DNA of 64,000 nucleotides from Hyaloscypha bicolor E. Lineage: Eukaryota; Ascomycota; Leotiomycetes; Helotiales; Hyaloscyphaceae. Positions 19,171-31,838 of the stretch are shown piece after piece; positions within the stretch are counted from its first letter, which is position 1; the number at the start of each line of letters is the position of its first letter. Below the pieces are notes generated by a model. It saw only the letters and a program-made list of their open reading frames with translations, made no database searches and had not been told where the DNA came from. The stretch covers positions 62,001 through 126,000 of the forward strand of contig NW_020194600.1 in assembly GCF_002865645.1 (NCBI RefSeq), in the 5' to 3' direction. The position numbers and the translations under genes were made by a program.

Positions 19171-22100
19171 ATGGACCGAAATGAAGGAATTATCAGGTGG
19201 TCACCCAACCTCTCCCTTGACGAGTTCATGGTCTTCAATCTCAACAACAGGGTTATTCAACTTTATGAAGCTACTGGCCTTGCTCAGCCTGGCCACTTTG
19301 ACTATGAGAAAGTGTCTAAGCATACGGAATTTCCAGCTATCAACACCTACGACTGGTCTCCAGTAAACCGAGGACTTGTGGCGGTTGGGACTGGCCAGGG
19401 AGAGGTACATCTCTTGAGGGTGGACGATAACTCGAATGCCTCTCTTACGCTCCCTCTCAAATTGCAACGGCCTTGCCAGTCTGTGACCTTCAACACCACT
19501 GGACTACTTGCCGTTGGCCTTGACCGAGTACGCAATGATTCGTGCTTGCAAATTTGGGATATCAACCGGCGTCTAGCAGGCTTGGATCCGAATAAGAAAG
19601 GGTGGAACGTCCCAACCATGAACCTAGAGCCGGGGAAGAAGCTTGAAGCTAGTGTTTCCATAACTGCGATCCGTTTTTTTGAAGACCAGCCACAAACTCT
19701 TGTCGTTGGAGTCAAGAACCAGAGTGTCCGGATTCATGACCTCAGAGGTTAGTATCAATCCCATATACCATTTAAACTCAAGAACTAGAACTAAAAAGTA
19801 TAGACCCAAGCTCGAGTGTAATCAACTTTCAAACCCGGTGTTGTAACAACATCGCTATTGACTACACCGACACCAACTATTTTGCCTCGTCTACTCTTGA
19901 TCAGCCAGGGCTCGTCGTTTGGGATCGTCGTGCTTCGAGCCGGTCTGCTGCTTCCACCGTGTATCTAGAGTCATTCGATCAAGAAGAAGTCCCTTGGGGT
20001 GCAGCTCTTAAACTTGATCGTGCGATCGATGTTGAGAAAAGCACCTACATCAAGCAACTACGATATTCTCGGGAAGAACGCGGCGCTCTTGGAGTTCTTT
20101 CAAGTGCTGGCCAACTTCAGGTATTTCAGACAAAAAGAGAGTTTATTGATCCGGGTTCCTCGGATGATCTCCATATAAGTCCAGAGCTGCTAGAGGCCAA
20201 GAGTTCGTTTGACCTTGAGTATGCGTTCTTTGATCCAGGTCATAAGAGAAAGTACGAGCATCGAATCGTGTCTTTCGATTGGCTCAATCTTGGAACATCG
20301 GACCTTCAAACTCGTGTTGTTGCTCTAAGGGCGAATGGAGACTTCGAAATTCTTCAGATGCCCATGGAGTCTACCAACCAGCTTTCACAATTGGTTCCTT
20401 GGAAGCCACCGCATCGCCGTAAGTCTGAGTTCAGAGTTATCGCAGTATTTCTTACTAAATTTGATTAGTCGAAGACCCTTACATAACTCTGATGACCTTC
20501 GAAGACGCTTCGGAGGGAGTGAAAATACGTGGGCCGTTGTTCGCAGCCGCTACAAAACTGAATGTTGCGGTTTTTGGGCCTGCGAAATTCCATTCCCCGA
20601 GAAGCCAAACTCTCTTGAACGCCGCGATCAAGAAGTCATTGCGGTCCTCAGAAAACCCTATAGTTGACCTTGCTTCCTCCATAGATTTGGAATTGAGCCA
20701 GAGCCATTTTTTGAGCAACGCCAGCATATCAACGTCGCAATTGTCAACCTCCACTCAGCTATACACCAACAGAGAGGTGCATGATCAATTGCATTACTCA
20801 ACGCTTGGTCTCACTCGATCAAAGAAGCCTAGAAGCGGGCTCCTTGACCATATTATGTTACGTCGGGCACTCGATGGCTATCTATTCGACTGCAAAATCA
20901 ACAAAAGGATAGCTACTGATGATCAATGGCTACAAGATACTTGGGAATGGATTCAAGGTGAGTCATCCCAAGTTCTTGAAACTTACATGCTTAAGGTTCA
21001 TGCAGGCGCCCATGAAGCAGCACAAGATGATACAATGGTCTGTAGGCCTCTCGACCTCAGCTACATGGGCGTTTATACGATATGGATGAATGTGCTTGGT
21101 GGGACTTCTGATCGATTTTGTTTGTCTCTGCTAACATTTCGATAGGGGAGAAGGCACACTCCCGGTTAATTGATAGCACTGTGATTCCCGACACATCTCA
21201 ATGGGAACGTCTCATTGGAAATATCAATAAGCAAGCCAGTCGACCCCATTTCCAAGGTGTCGTCACTGCAAGGCCGCATCACAGGCAGCTATGCCTTGCA
21301 ATTTGTGGTCTTAGCAAAACGGTTGATGAGCTTGACAGCGATCTTGACGTTTTGGAAGAGCAAAAGAAATACACAACTGCGGCTGCCTGGGCTCTATTCG
21401 AAGGAATCCCCAAACGTGCAGTAGAAATTTTGAAGCGGGGTGGAACAGATCTATTATTCGTTGCTATGGCACTGGATATCAAGCTTCAAAGTACTGCTTC
21501 TCTGGAACTTGATCAAGTTGAATGGGGGAAAGCTCTTGGAAATCATCCTGAAATGGCCGAAGATCCATATTTACGCGCAATTTATGGCTATATCACGACG
21601 GGCGATTGGGCAGTCATTGCTGATGAAGCAGGACTTCCACTCCGTGATCGTGTTGGAGTTGCACTGCGACATTTTGACGATGACAAACTCACGGACTGGC
21701 TCTCGATCCAAATGGAAGAAGCATCTCGGAATGGCGACATTGAGGGAGTCGTCTTGGCTGGCATCACCGACAACATGGTAGATATTCTGGCAAAGCGTAT
21801 TGAGAAGTTCGGGGACTACCAGACGCCAATCCTCATCATGTCATTCTGCTACCCTCGTTATATCAACGATATTCGTTGCGATGCCTGGCGTGAAGCCTAC
21901 AAGGACTTTCTCCAACGACACAAGAAGTACATTTTCAGAGTCAAGTTTGAGCAACAATCAACAATCAAGAGTCGACTGCGAGACGGCCTTCCAGTGATCA
22001 AACCGCCACCGCGACAGGTAACCATCCGCTGCCTCAACTGTGATGCCAATGCCGCCAACGATCTCGGAAACTCTGGTGCAGGTTCAACCTCTGGTTCCTT

Positions 22101-22428
22101 CCCTGGTTCAACGACGGTTGATCCTCGGAACCCCCTCGCTGCCACTGGCATTAATGCTGGTCTCTGCTGTCCTCGATGCGGCTCTCATCTATCTCGCTGT
22201 GCTGTGTGCATGGAGATCGTTGGCGTTCCTCGCTCTAATCGCCCTGAGCAGTCTATCAACGCCGAAGTTCGTCGAATGGCTAACTTCCCAACCTTCTGTC
22301 TGAAATGCAAACATGTTATGCATATGGACCACTCGGTGGATTGGTTCAGACGCCATAATGAGTGTCCGGTCCCGGAATGCAGGTGTCAGTGCAATGCAAA
22401 TGCAAGCCGGCAGACCAAAAGCGTTTGA
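19171..22428 (+). CDS. sea4: SEA/GATOR complex subunit Sea4 (Mio homologue)
   Basis: Four exons, 19171-19747, 19804-20418, 20469-21098 and 21146-22428, give 1034 residues with frame closing exactly. The first part is a WD40 propeller that opens with IIRWSPNLSLDEFMVFNLN and has blades such as SCLQIWDIN and GLVVWDRR. The middle is alpha-solenoid. The C-terminus is a double zinc module: CCPRCGSHLSRCAVCMEI and FCLKCKHVMHMDHSVDWF, then HNECPVPECRCQC. This order is diagnostic of Mio/Sea4, a part of the SEACAT/GATOR2 subcomplex on the vacuole, which counteracts the TORC1 inhibitor SEACIT. Length is close to that of yeast Sea4 (1038). The third intron uses GTGGGA as donor, with a good CTAAC branch. 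Confidence 0.93.
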
Positions 22429-22709
22429 GAGAGGTATCAGCGCCGTTAATGATTGGGGGCTACATAAGATTTGGCCCACGTTTGTGCTTCGAGTCCTCCG
22501 CGTCATGGACTGATTGAGGACTCCAATTCTACACTGTGCGCATTTTGGATTTCATCAGTCTATCAGGCGTTGAGGAGTAATCAAGTTGAGCAAACCGGAG
22601 TTGCGAGGATATACCCCCAATTATTGTAGATTTGGAGCACATTCAACTTGCAGTTCGACTATGAGTATATCTAATCTAATCTATCTATGGGCTAACTCAC
22701 ATGCTCGGC

Positions 22710-25003
22710 CTATCTACTTAATTTCTTCTCCCTGATAAAGCACACACATATCAAGGACCCACAAATAAAAAGAACCGACGCCCCGAAAGCAGCATTCTCA
22801 GCCTCCTGGTAACATCGAACTACAATCTCCCTGGTATGGGGTTCCAACTCCTTGATGTAGTCTAGGCTTTGCCTCACTCTCTCTACAATCTTGTCGGCGT
22901 CTTTTCCACTCTTCAGACTCGCCCTTAGCTGCGTTCTGAGAGTCTGCTGGACAACCGTAGCAGCCATAGAAACCCCAACCACGCTCCCGAGAGACCGGAA
23001 CAGATACGTGCACGCTGTAGCAATTGCCTGATCCTGTGGGTTCGCATTTGCAATGACATTAACGAGCGTAGTAGTAATTACCTGGTTAATCTCGGAGTTA
23101 GCACTACCTCAGACAAGTAAGATTCGGGAGTTGACACGATTGCTCCATGAGCCCATTACTCCAAAGGAGAAGTCCAGAGGGCAGGAACAATTCACATGGG
23201 GAATTCTCGCTGCGAGAAAGTACACGTACCGCTCCGCCGCCAAGACAAGAGATAGTTATCCCAATTACAATCCCCAAAGTGGAATCAAAGAGGAGACCAG
23301 AGCACAAGGTTATGATGGTGCTCCCAATGATCGCAATGATGGTGGAGATGATCGTGAGCCAGTAATATTTCCCTGTCTTCTGCATCCACTTCCCGCCAAA
23401 CAAAGAGCCAAGGACGGAGCCAACGGCCGCAGGGACTGCCACCATATCAGGTTAGTACTGCCTTTGCTGCTATCTGAGGATGAAACACTTACTCAAACGG
23501 AGTCCACTGCCTGCTGCTGTGATTCCATCCACCGCTTGAAAGTACAGTGGTAGGTAGAAGAGGAAGGCCGTGTTTGCAGCTATAGCGAAGAAGTTTGTGA
23601 GGTAGCTGGCAAATAGAGATCGTTCGAAGATGATATGGCCCGGTGCGAAAGGGCTGGAGGCGACTCTCTTTTCGATGTAGCCGAAGAGGGCGAGAAGTGG
23701 TAAAGAGATGGTCGTGAAGACAATAGCATAGACATCAGACCACGATACGTTACCTCCTCGGTCGAGGCCAACCAGTAGGCAGAAGACGGCAAGTACAAGA
23801 GTGAACGCGCCGAGGAAGTCGATACGGCGAAGTTTCTCCCTCCAATGCGAGTGTTCTGCCTTGGGGAGGTCGAGCACAAAGTAGACCACGACACTTGCAA
23901 AAATGGAGAGAGGAAACTGTCCAAGGAATGCCCTAATGTATGTAAGCAAGGTACTTGAGCTAGATCAAAGAATTTCGCACCATCTCCATCCAATGGAATC
24001 AGCCATCAGCCCACCCAATGGCCCTCCAAGTGCAAACCCCGTAGCAAAGACAATGTTCATATAACCTTGCCACGTTCCCCTCTCTCTCAACGGGATGATA
24101 TCACTGAACAAAATGCTTACTGCGGCTAAATTAGCATGGGACATTCTTGAACTTGAAGAGAGAACTCAGGAGTTGTGGAGTCAGGACAAATGTGCACGTA
24201 GGCTCGCTGGCGGACTATGGGCTCACATAGCAGAAATAGCAAGGAATTATGAGAGCAAAGCTTACCCAAGGTAGTCATCCCGCCGCCACCGATTCCTACA
24301 CGGGTCAGCTTTCTTCATGTCCGTGTGCTTCCACGGAAATAGATACTCACCAGCGAAAGCCCTCGCAGCAACCAGCTCCCACAAGTTCCTCGCAAGACCG
24401 CAAAATAAACAACCTAATCCAAAAACACTATACGCAAACAAAAGACAAGGCTTACGCCCAAATATGTCACTCAGCTTGCCATAAAGTGGCTGAAAGCTCG
24501 TGAGAGTAAGGAAGTACCTGAGATCGTCAGTAAAACTCACCCAACCTCGAGAAAGAGAACAATAACGCAGCAGCAATCCAAGACGTATCATTCAGCGCAT
24601 TTAAGCTCGTTCCGATTCGTCCATAACTGCTCACAATGATAGTTTGGTCCGCTGCAATGAGGAAAACCTGCGTTCAATTAATACCCCGCCCCGCCTTCTT
24701 TGCACATCCAGAACGAATGAGCTGAGAACTTACACCGATAGCCACCGCAGGACAAAGAATGTAAAGCTTCTTCCTCATTTCTTTGTTGCCTTCAAATAGC
24801 GGGTTGTCCTCGGTCACCTCGACAGCCTCCTCATCAACATTACCGCCATTATCAACACCGCTCTTCGACGCCTCTCCATCGACATTCCCTTTTCCAGCCG
24901 GCTTGATGGCATTACTAAGTGACGGGTCATTGGGCTGTGGTGTATTCTCACTCAGCAAAGCCGTCCTCTCATCGGGTTCGGATGTCGCATTCGACAACGC
25001 CAT
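22710..25003 (-). CDS. MFS transporter, DHA2 type (Fnx1/Vba-like vacuolar basic amino acid family)
   Basis: Eight exons (25003-24734, 24667-24567, 24517-24351, 24295-24266, 24125-23981, 23932-23493, 23435-23230, 23081-22710) give 576 residues with exact frame closure. An acidic N-terminal tail of about 80 residues precedes about 14 hydrophobic helices. Signatures include D-Q-T-I-I-V in TM1, the loop GKLSDIFGRKP (MFS motif A), and IPLRERGTWQGYMNIVFATG with GPLGGLMAD (motif C), as in DHA2 carriers. Closest by eye are the S. pombe Fnx1 / yeast Vba and Azr1-type proteins that move basic amino acids into vacuoles or expel drugs. The substrate cannot be told. One exon is only 30 bp, and two donors (GTTATT, GTGCGA) are weak; they rest on frame and on continuity of family text. 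Confidence 0.85.
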
Positions 25004-25650
25004 TTTTTCACCAAAGGCCTCTGGCTGACGATCTCGTGAAAGCAGATGCAGCGCGGCCTTCGAAAAAGCGGGTCAAAATGACAGATGGAACAAGCAGAAC
25101 TGGTGGATGATATTACTTTGAGAATGATCTGCCGCTGGCTCTCTCGGGGCTTTGACGAGAGCTCCAGTCTATGCTGGGGTGGTGATTGGGTAACCATACG
25201 ATTACGGTCGAAGGTGAGACAGCGCGAGGTAATCATGATCAGTAGTGGTTAACGGATTTGCAAGGGAACTCCGGGGACCATTTTACGGCAATAATGGAGA
25301 TATTTGATCGTTACTAGGAAATGAGAGGCATCTACAGGCTGAGTCCTACGAAGGCAATCAGCCGTAACACGTAAACAATCTTCCCTGCTTTGGTGATGGG
25401 GTTTCCATGTCACGTGCCATTTCAACAGTCTTCAAATTTGATCTGGATCTCTCCTCAAGTGCTTTATGGGAAGTTCTTCTAATCTTTTGGATGCTAATGA
25501 ACCGAAGGCTTTCCTCTAGACTGCAGCCACCCCAACGCTAAAGCCATTTCCAATGGCATCACAGTACCTATCCTTCACATTTGGTATACCTCACAAACGC
25601 CTCTGGAATGCCGCGTGAATCATCCATCCATATTGTCTCATTCATCACCC
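25004..25650. other. intergenic region upstream of the MFS gene, no gene seen
   Basis: It lies between the los1 stop and the MFS start on the same strand, so it carries the los1 terminator and the MFS promoter. Confidence 0.5.
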
Positions 25651-28600
25651 CTAACCCTTCTGTCTTAAAAAGCCTTGAAGAAACCCTGCGAGACCCTTTT
25701 TATCAGGAGATGTCGTCATAGATCTGATGAAGTCCGTTCCATCAATGCCCATGGCTGGGAAGAACGATTGTTGAAGGTGCTGGATGAACATATCACCAGT
25801 CTTCATATAAATCGTTTGCTCTAAGCCTGCAATTTCATTAAGCACCTGCTTGGCTTGAGCATCTGTTGCAGGGCGAAACGAAGGCTCCCCTAGCACTTCC
25901 CAGCAAATGGGATGGAACCTCTCGATGAGAAAGCGATCGAAGCCGGGGAAAGCTGGAGTTGGAGAAATATTCGACGAGAGCGCCTGTGCCGAGAGAGTCG
26001 CAACATTCGGTCCACCCCAGAGATCAGCCATGCGTGTGATGACAGAGAACGCCAGTCGACTGGCGGAGAGGTTTCCAGTTCCGCTGCTAACAGTCGTCGC
26101 CAGTCCCGTAACAGACACGATCAGAGGTTCAAAGAATCCTTGATTCGAATCGCTTACAAGGACAGAGCCTAGCTCGTTGTTCAGTATAATTTGAACAAAC
26201 GTAAGATATTCCCTCCTCAATTCAGCGAGCTGGATTTCATCATCGGTGCCCGTGACAGGCTCAGCTAACCCAGCAAACACTCTTTGGAGGAGTGGGGTAA
26301 GCAATGAGTCCAGCACAGTATAAATTTCCTTCTTGAATCCAAAGACAACTTGGTCCAACAGACGAAGAAACATTGCCATCTCATCTTTAGAAGAGCTCTC
26401 AGAAAGCAGGCCATCAATCCAGCGAGGAAGTAGGGGCAGCATCCTAACGCCCAGAACTCCCATAAGCCTGGAAAAAGATGCCCGTGCTGCTGTCCGAACG
26501 TCAAACGAGCTCTTAAGCGCCTCTAGTGCAATGAGAATTGCTTCCGCTGCACGGCCAAACTCTTCGGATACCTCGTTCAACGGAGCATTATGGGCAGTCG
26601 CTGCATTTCCAGGAGTCCAATCAGAAAACCCATGTGCCAGAGTTCCCAGAGCCATTATAACGTGATGGATCTGCAAGATTGCTTGAGCGTCACCAGCTTT
26701 GGCCGGAGCTAGGTTCCTTTCTATCTCAGAGAACAATGGATCCATGATTGTCCTTGCGTATAGGATTTGTGTCTGAACAGGCGTCGTTGACGTTGAAGAC
26801 ATACAACCAATTGCCTCAAACAGGTAGAGCTGTGCATTGAATGCCGCATCAGCAGAGTGATCGCTCTCATCAGAAGACATGTCATCGTCGGCTGTCTCGC
26901 TTGGAACCTCGGCCTTGATAGGTAAGAGATCGCTGATGGACTGAATCACGGTCTCTGCAACATTCCCAACGTGAGCTCGGAGGTGCTTCACAAATCGGTG
27001 GAAAAGGTACCACGAGCGGGTGCGGACCCTGATGTGAGTGTGATGAACAAGACGAACAAAGTGCTCCAGAACTTGGGGAATGAATCCGGTTTGGTTCTCG
27101 AAGAAAGAGCAATAACGGACACAAATCTCCATGTATTGCAGCTGAATTGCAGGATGAGCAAAAGATGCAATGCCTTGGAGTTATCATTAGCCTCTTGGTT
27201 CGTGCCATACACCTTGTTCAAAGCTTACCGGAGTCGACCATTTTTGACATCATGACGATCAAGCGCTCAGCTGCCACGCTTGATGGCTGGCTTTTGGCGT
27301 AGAGACCACCGTTGGGGACAGTGAGCTCTCCAAATAAGTACATCTCATGGAGAGCGAGATCAAGGTCACGCCAATCCATTTGGCCCCCTTGTTGATCGAG
27401 TGTCTGGAAAGTATTCCCAACAACATTGCTCAAAATCTCGACGTATAGTCCCTGATCAACAGCTGCCACACTCTTTTGCAGTACCTGTAATCTCTTTCTC
27501 AATTCCTGGAATTCAGCTTCGTCAGTCTGCTCGTCCTCATTTCCCCAAGATGATGTCTCATCGTATCTCATCTTTTGAATAATAGCGTTTAGAACTGGCG
27601 TCAACATAGCTGAATAGGCTGGTGGAAGAGGCTGTGCTCTGCGCAGGAAAGTAAGAACATCTGTAAGAGATGGAATGACAGTAGAGCAGATTTCGTCATA
27701 TTCGTCAGAAAAGAAACGTAGAAGGAGAGGTAGGAAGGATTGAATGAGTTGCTCGGCTTGTGCTCGAGTCTCAGCGGGTGCCAGGTTATCTTCCAAGACT
27801 TTCACAATGTCGAACACTACATTGTTAACGAGCTTCGCAACAGCTTCTGCAAGATCCGTATCATAACTAGACGTAGTGCGTAGATCGTGTAAGGCGGGAC
27901 TTGCTATGAGTTGAGAGACCACGTCTCCAAGGTTCAGAAAAACAATCATCCCGATTTTGTCAGACGCTTTCATTTTCTTGGCCACAATTTCAGTGAAGGT
28001 GTCAATCGCTGCATCCCGGACTTTGTCTTCTCCATTGGTGGAGTTCGTCCTCCCAACGAGTTGAAACAGCAGGTTGAGCGTGTCCTGATTCACGATTAAA
28101 GATATATCGATCCAGCTCACCCACTTCCCGATAACCTTGAGGCACATCTCCACCACAGCATCATTCCGGTCTCTCCATTGTGTGAGGATTTCCTGCCAAG
28201 ACGCGGCTACCTTTGGGACATCACGAGCTCGGAGAATGTCTTTCAGCTCGGTATTCCGTTTTGTCTCTGATCCAGAACGAGTAACGAGCACATCCGCAAT
28301 CTCGTCATGAATCGAGCTAAGAACCCTCAAGTAAAGCACAACACCTGCGATATTATCCCTTGATCCATTGTTTTGAAGCCTAGTCTGAGCAAGAAAATCG
28401 TCCAGGAAGCTCTCCCAGCCCTGCTGATAAAGGGCTATGAAGAGAAACGTCAAGGTCTGCGTGAGCTTATTCTGAAGACTGGGCGGGTCAATCTGGTCTT
28501 GACTGCCTGACCCGTATGTCCGCCTAATGTACTGCAGAAAGGTTTCTTTGAGGTGGGTTAAGCTACCTGCATCCAACTGTTGTGTCTGAATAGAATTATT

Positions 28601-28903
28601 GACCACATCCAATGACACCAGCCGGACAACTTCGGAGCATTTCGGAGATCTTGTGAAAAGTGTGACGCAAGCCTGCCTGCCCTGAGCATCAGAGCGGAGC
28701 TGGTTGAGGAACTCAAAGGCTTGAGCTTTGAGACTTTGGTCGGAGGAGGGGTTCCATGCTATCTCAATGGCGTTTTCGACCTGGCGGAAGAGGGCTGTGA
28801 GCTGAAGTTCAATATTGAGGGCTGATGTGGTGGTGTTGACATCACAAGACCCCACCATGGCGAGGTTCATGAGATGGCGGTGTCGACTTACCTGAGAGTC
28901 CAT
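25651..28903 (-). CDS. los1: tRNA exportin Los1 (exportin-T)
   Basis: Three exons, 28903-28892, 28780-27229 and 27173-25651, give 1028 residues. The first exon has only four codons (M-D-S-Q). It is supported by a GTAAGT donor right behind it, an acceptor TTCCGCCAG, and the join MDSQ-VENAIEIAWNPSSD, which matches how the family begins. Los1/Xpo-t is a Ran-GTP dependent karyopherin of stacked HEAT repeats that exports mature tRNA from the nucleus. Typical text includes the SLKAQAFEFLNQLRSD helix, WKVIGKWVSWIDISLI-like text around nt 28110, and the central HPAIQLQYMEICVRYCSFF stretch over the second splice junction. The length is normal. The first intron (28781-28891, 111 bp) is a multiple of three without stops. 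Confidence 0.93.
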
Positions 28904-29483
28904 GACGTCCCGCACTCAGATGTGAGCGCCAGAGTGTCAGATAAAGGTCTGCAGATATCTGTTCTTACCGCTACGAGGGTCGCAGCAGTCGAACTCGAGC
29001 ATATATCATGCTTCCCCTGAGGGTCCGCTATCGAGTCATGGTTTTTTAAGGTGGTAGGTGACGAGGGCGTTACGGGAAAGCGGATTCTGCAAAACCGCTG
29101 GGTTTAAGGGAATGTAGTGACCAATGTGCTGTCTCGTAATGAGGATCGCAGGTTGGTTGGGGCAAGATGTCCTTTGGGCTTGTGTACAATAAATTCAGTG
29201 CCAGAAGCAGAAGATGTTCCGGACACCCCACTGACCAAAATATGGAAAGCCACTTTAGCAGGGATCATCAGGTGGGTTCAGCCACAGTTGTGTGTGCTCA
29301 GCCTCATACTTTGAAATAGGTCACGAGGACGCAGTAGGATGATACACACACTAAGAAGGAAGTGAGTTTATTTTGATTTACACATAAACAATTTGAAATT
29401 CATTGTACATAATCGGTTGAATTACTGTCCAAAGTCCATGTTCTTTGGTGAACTGCAGCCCATGCAAACGCCAGCAATGAGAT
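28904..29483. other. intergenic region upstream of los1, no gene seen
   Basis: This 580 bp region holds the los1 promoter and the 3' region behind the DnaJ tail. A 65-codon plus-strand frame at 29117-29314 lacks any recognisable feature. Confidence 0.45.
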
Positions 29484-29753
29484 CTAAACCGCCATTCTAC
29501 GAAGCGCCAACCTCTGACGCAAGTACACGATAGCCATGATGCAAAAATAAACCCCAGCAACCAAGATCACCACAAAGGCCAGTAGATCCAACGGAACAAA
29601 GACTCCCGCGAGCAAGAATCCCAGACCCACTCTGCGTAGGTATCGTAACTTGGCATCCGAGAGCGTATTCCTAACAAATATCTCATCCTGGTTGAACTTC
29701 CTGGATCTTGGATGTTCGTCCTCCTGCTGAAGTGGGTTGAGATTCTCTGCATC
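29484..29753 (-). other. open frame for a two-helix membrane tail, in frame behind the DnaJ stop
   Basis: The 89 codons after the TGA of the DnaJ gene (29756-29754) are open, in the same frame, and end with TAG at 29486-29484. The text is hydrophilic at first (ENLNPLQQEDEHPRSRKFNQ), then reads LRYLRR, two hydrophobic spans (GLGFLLAGVFVPLDLLAF and VVILVAGVYFCIMAIVYL), and RQRLALRR. Positive charges flank the hydrophobic block, as in a real membrane hairpin or tail anchor. There is no ATG before the second span, so it is unlikely to be an independent gene. An alternative intron 29971-29747 (GTGAGG...GATGCAG, 225 bp) would skip the stop and join it to the DnaJ frame, giving a 673-residue isoform; stop readthrough would give 748. 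Confidence 0.55.
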
Positions 29754-31838
29754 TCATTGGAATGCAAAACCTCCGGGAAACCCTTGTGGAGCGCCTCGTT
29801 GTCGTCCCCCACCAGGCATGCCTCCTCCGAACTGATGAAAGCCTCCTCCACTGCGCCCACCTCCACCCATTTGTGCACCAAACATCTGCATAAGAATTTC
29901 AGGATCGATGCTCATGCCCCCGCCCATTCCGCCCCCACCAAAGCCTTCCATTGGATCTACGAGGTCCTCACCACTATCGTAGCGTGCACGTTTTCTATAA
30001 CTTGGTCAGCATCTTCATTCGGTGTGTGTAGGGGTTGGCATACTCGGGATCACTCAAAGTCTCATAAGCCTCGCCAATATCCTTGAATCTCTCAGCTGCT
30101 TGCTCATCATCGGGATTCTTGTCTGGATGATGGATGATAGCAGCCTTCCGATAAGCCTTCTTGATCTGGTTCTCATCTGCATCCTTCTCAACCCCTAGAA
30201 TCTTGTAATAGTCCTTCCGCTTGCTCTTCTTCAACTCCAATTCCGCTTTTCGTAGCTCCTTCGCGATGCTACCATCTTGTGGATCCTGCTCTTGCAGGTC
30301 TTTCAACTCACGTACTGCAGATTCCCAATCACCAGATTGACCCAAAGCAGTTGCCTTAGTCTTCTTTGCTTTGGTATAGGTAGGGTCAAGAGAAATCGCA
30401 CGCTCACAATCCGATATTGCGCCGTTGTAGTCTTTGAGTTGAACTCGGCATAAAGCTCGATTCTGCAGAAGCTTCGAGTTGGTGCCTTTGTTGAGTGGAT
30501 CAACCTCAAGCGCTTCGGAATACTTGTCGATCGCCGCTTGCCAACGTCCGGCCTTGTAATCTGCATTTCCGTCGGCCTTCATTTTATCCAACTTTTGAAC
30601 CATCCTCAGATATTTGACGGCATCTCTGTAGTCTGGGTCACAGTTCAGGGCCTGTCGGAAATGCTGCATCGCCTTGTCGTTCTCCCCTTGTGCGTACAGA
30701 GCCCGCCCCCGCAGTACTAAAGCTTCCGGATCCTGGCTGTTGTTTCGTAGGAGAGACATAGCAATATTTTGGGCGTCTCCCAGTGCATTGATATTCCCCA
30801 TCTTGAGGTACGCTTCTCCTCTCATCAATTGCCATTTTCGAGGCTTCGGAGCCCCCAACCCAAGCAATTTCTCAGCCTGGTCAAGAGCATGTAGCGCCAT
30901 AGATCCAGTAGTCCCATTCTTCAGCGCATCTTCTGCGACCTCAATATGTCCAAGCATAGATTTGGCAGGAGCGATGTCCTTTGCTGATGGTGCCGGCTGA
31001 ATGCGGGCATATGTACTCAGAGCATCTTGTGGGCGGCCTAGACTGGTATAGACGCGTGCAAGTCGGAGAAGAATCTTGGGGTTTTGTGGATCGAGTTCAT
31101 CTGCTCTTGAACAATCATTCAAGGCATCGTTGTATTGGCCATTCGAAATATATGCTGCCGCTCTGTTGCTAAGATAGGTGGCAGATGAAGGCTGTGCTTC
31201 AACAGCTATGGAAAGGAATTTCGTCAGCTACTATTACGCTTGGTATTCCACCTGGATTCTTTACCTTTCGTATATTCTTCAATAGCCTTCTTATACTCCT
31301 TCGCCTTGTAAAATTTGTTGCCCGCAGTCTTGAAAGCCTCCGCTTCTTCTGGTGTGGATGCGGGTACCGTAGCAGGACTCGTAGGGCTTGACTTGTGTGG
31401 AGGAGGGACAGGACCTTCATTACTTTGAGAGCCATTTGTGCCGTTCATCTTCGGAGAGTCGAAAGAGCCTGGCATGTTGGTTTGAGGTGATGGGGAGGCT
31501 GGCGCACCATTTGGGCCTTCGCTATCAATGTCCATGCGATCCGGGTCCGACATGCTGGACAAGGCAGAGAGCCTGCGAATCTGGTCTGGAGGGAGGTTTA
31601 GAGGGTGGGTGTTCAGATCGAAGGGATGCCTTGGAGACTCTGGGCCGGCTTTAGGAAAACTGCGACTGTTGCGGGCAGACCCTTGTCCAGGCCTGTGGTT
31701 CTCTTCCTTGCCTCTGCCTGATTTCGAGGAGGAAGAGGAGGATTTCTTCAATGGCGACCGCGACCGTGGTGAGTGGGATTCCTCGTCACTGGTGGGCGTC
31801 TTCTTGGGTTTTTTGGGGGACTTGGAGAAGATGTTCAT
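29754..31838 (-). CDS. TPR-DnaJ co-chaperone (DNAJC7/TPR2-like)
   Basis: Three exons, 31838-31265, 31205-30044 and 29994-29754, give 658 residues. A Ser/Pro-rich N-terminal tail (about 160 residues) starts with [16 protein letters not shown] units follow, beginning [20 protein letters not shown], with later units such as [21 protein letters not shown] domain lies at about 520-582 and contains DYYKILGV and the HPD motif in [13 protein letters not shown]. The tail is Gly/Met/Phe-rich (GGGGMGGGM...GGFAFQ). This order matches DNAJC7/Tpr2-type proteins, which bind Hsp70 and Hsp90 through TPRs and stimulate Hsp70 ATPase through HPD. It should act in cytosol or nucleus. A coding-like membrane tail lies in frame just beyond the stop and may be an alternative C-terminus. 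Confidence 0.92.

Noticed and set aside
16740..28903. Clustering of tRNA-related genes (tpt1, los1) as a functional unit
   Set aside because: They are 8 kb apart with unrelated genes between and no shared regulation is visible; most likely coincidence.
29567..29881. 104-codon minus-strand frame over the DnaJ tail region
   Set aside because: It is in another frame than the membrane-tail text and has no hydrophobic pattern of its own; the tail frame is clearly more protein-like.
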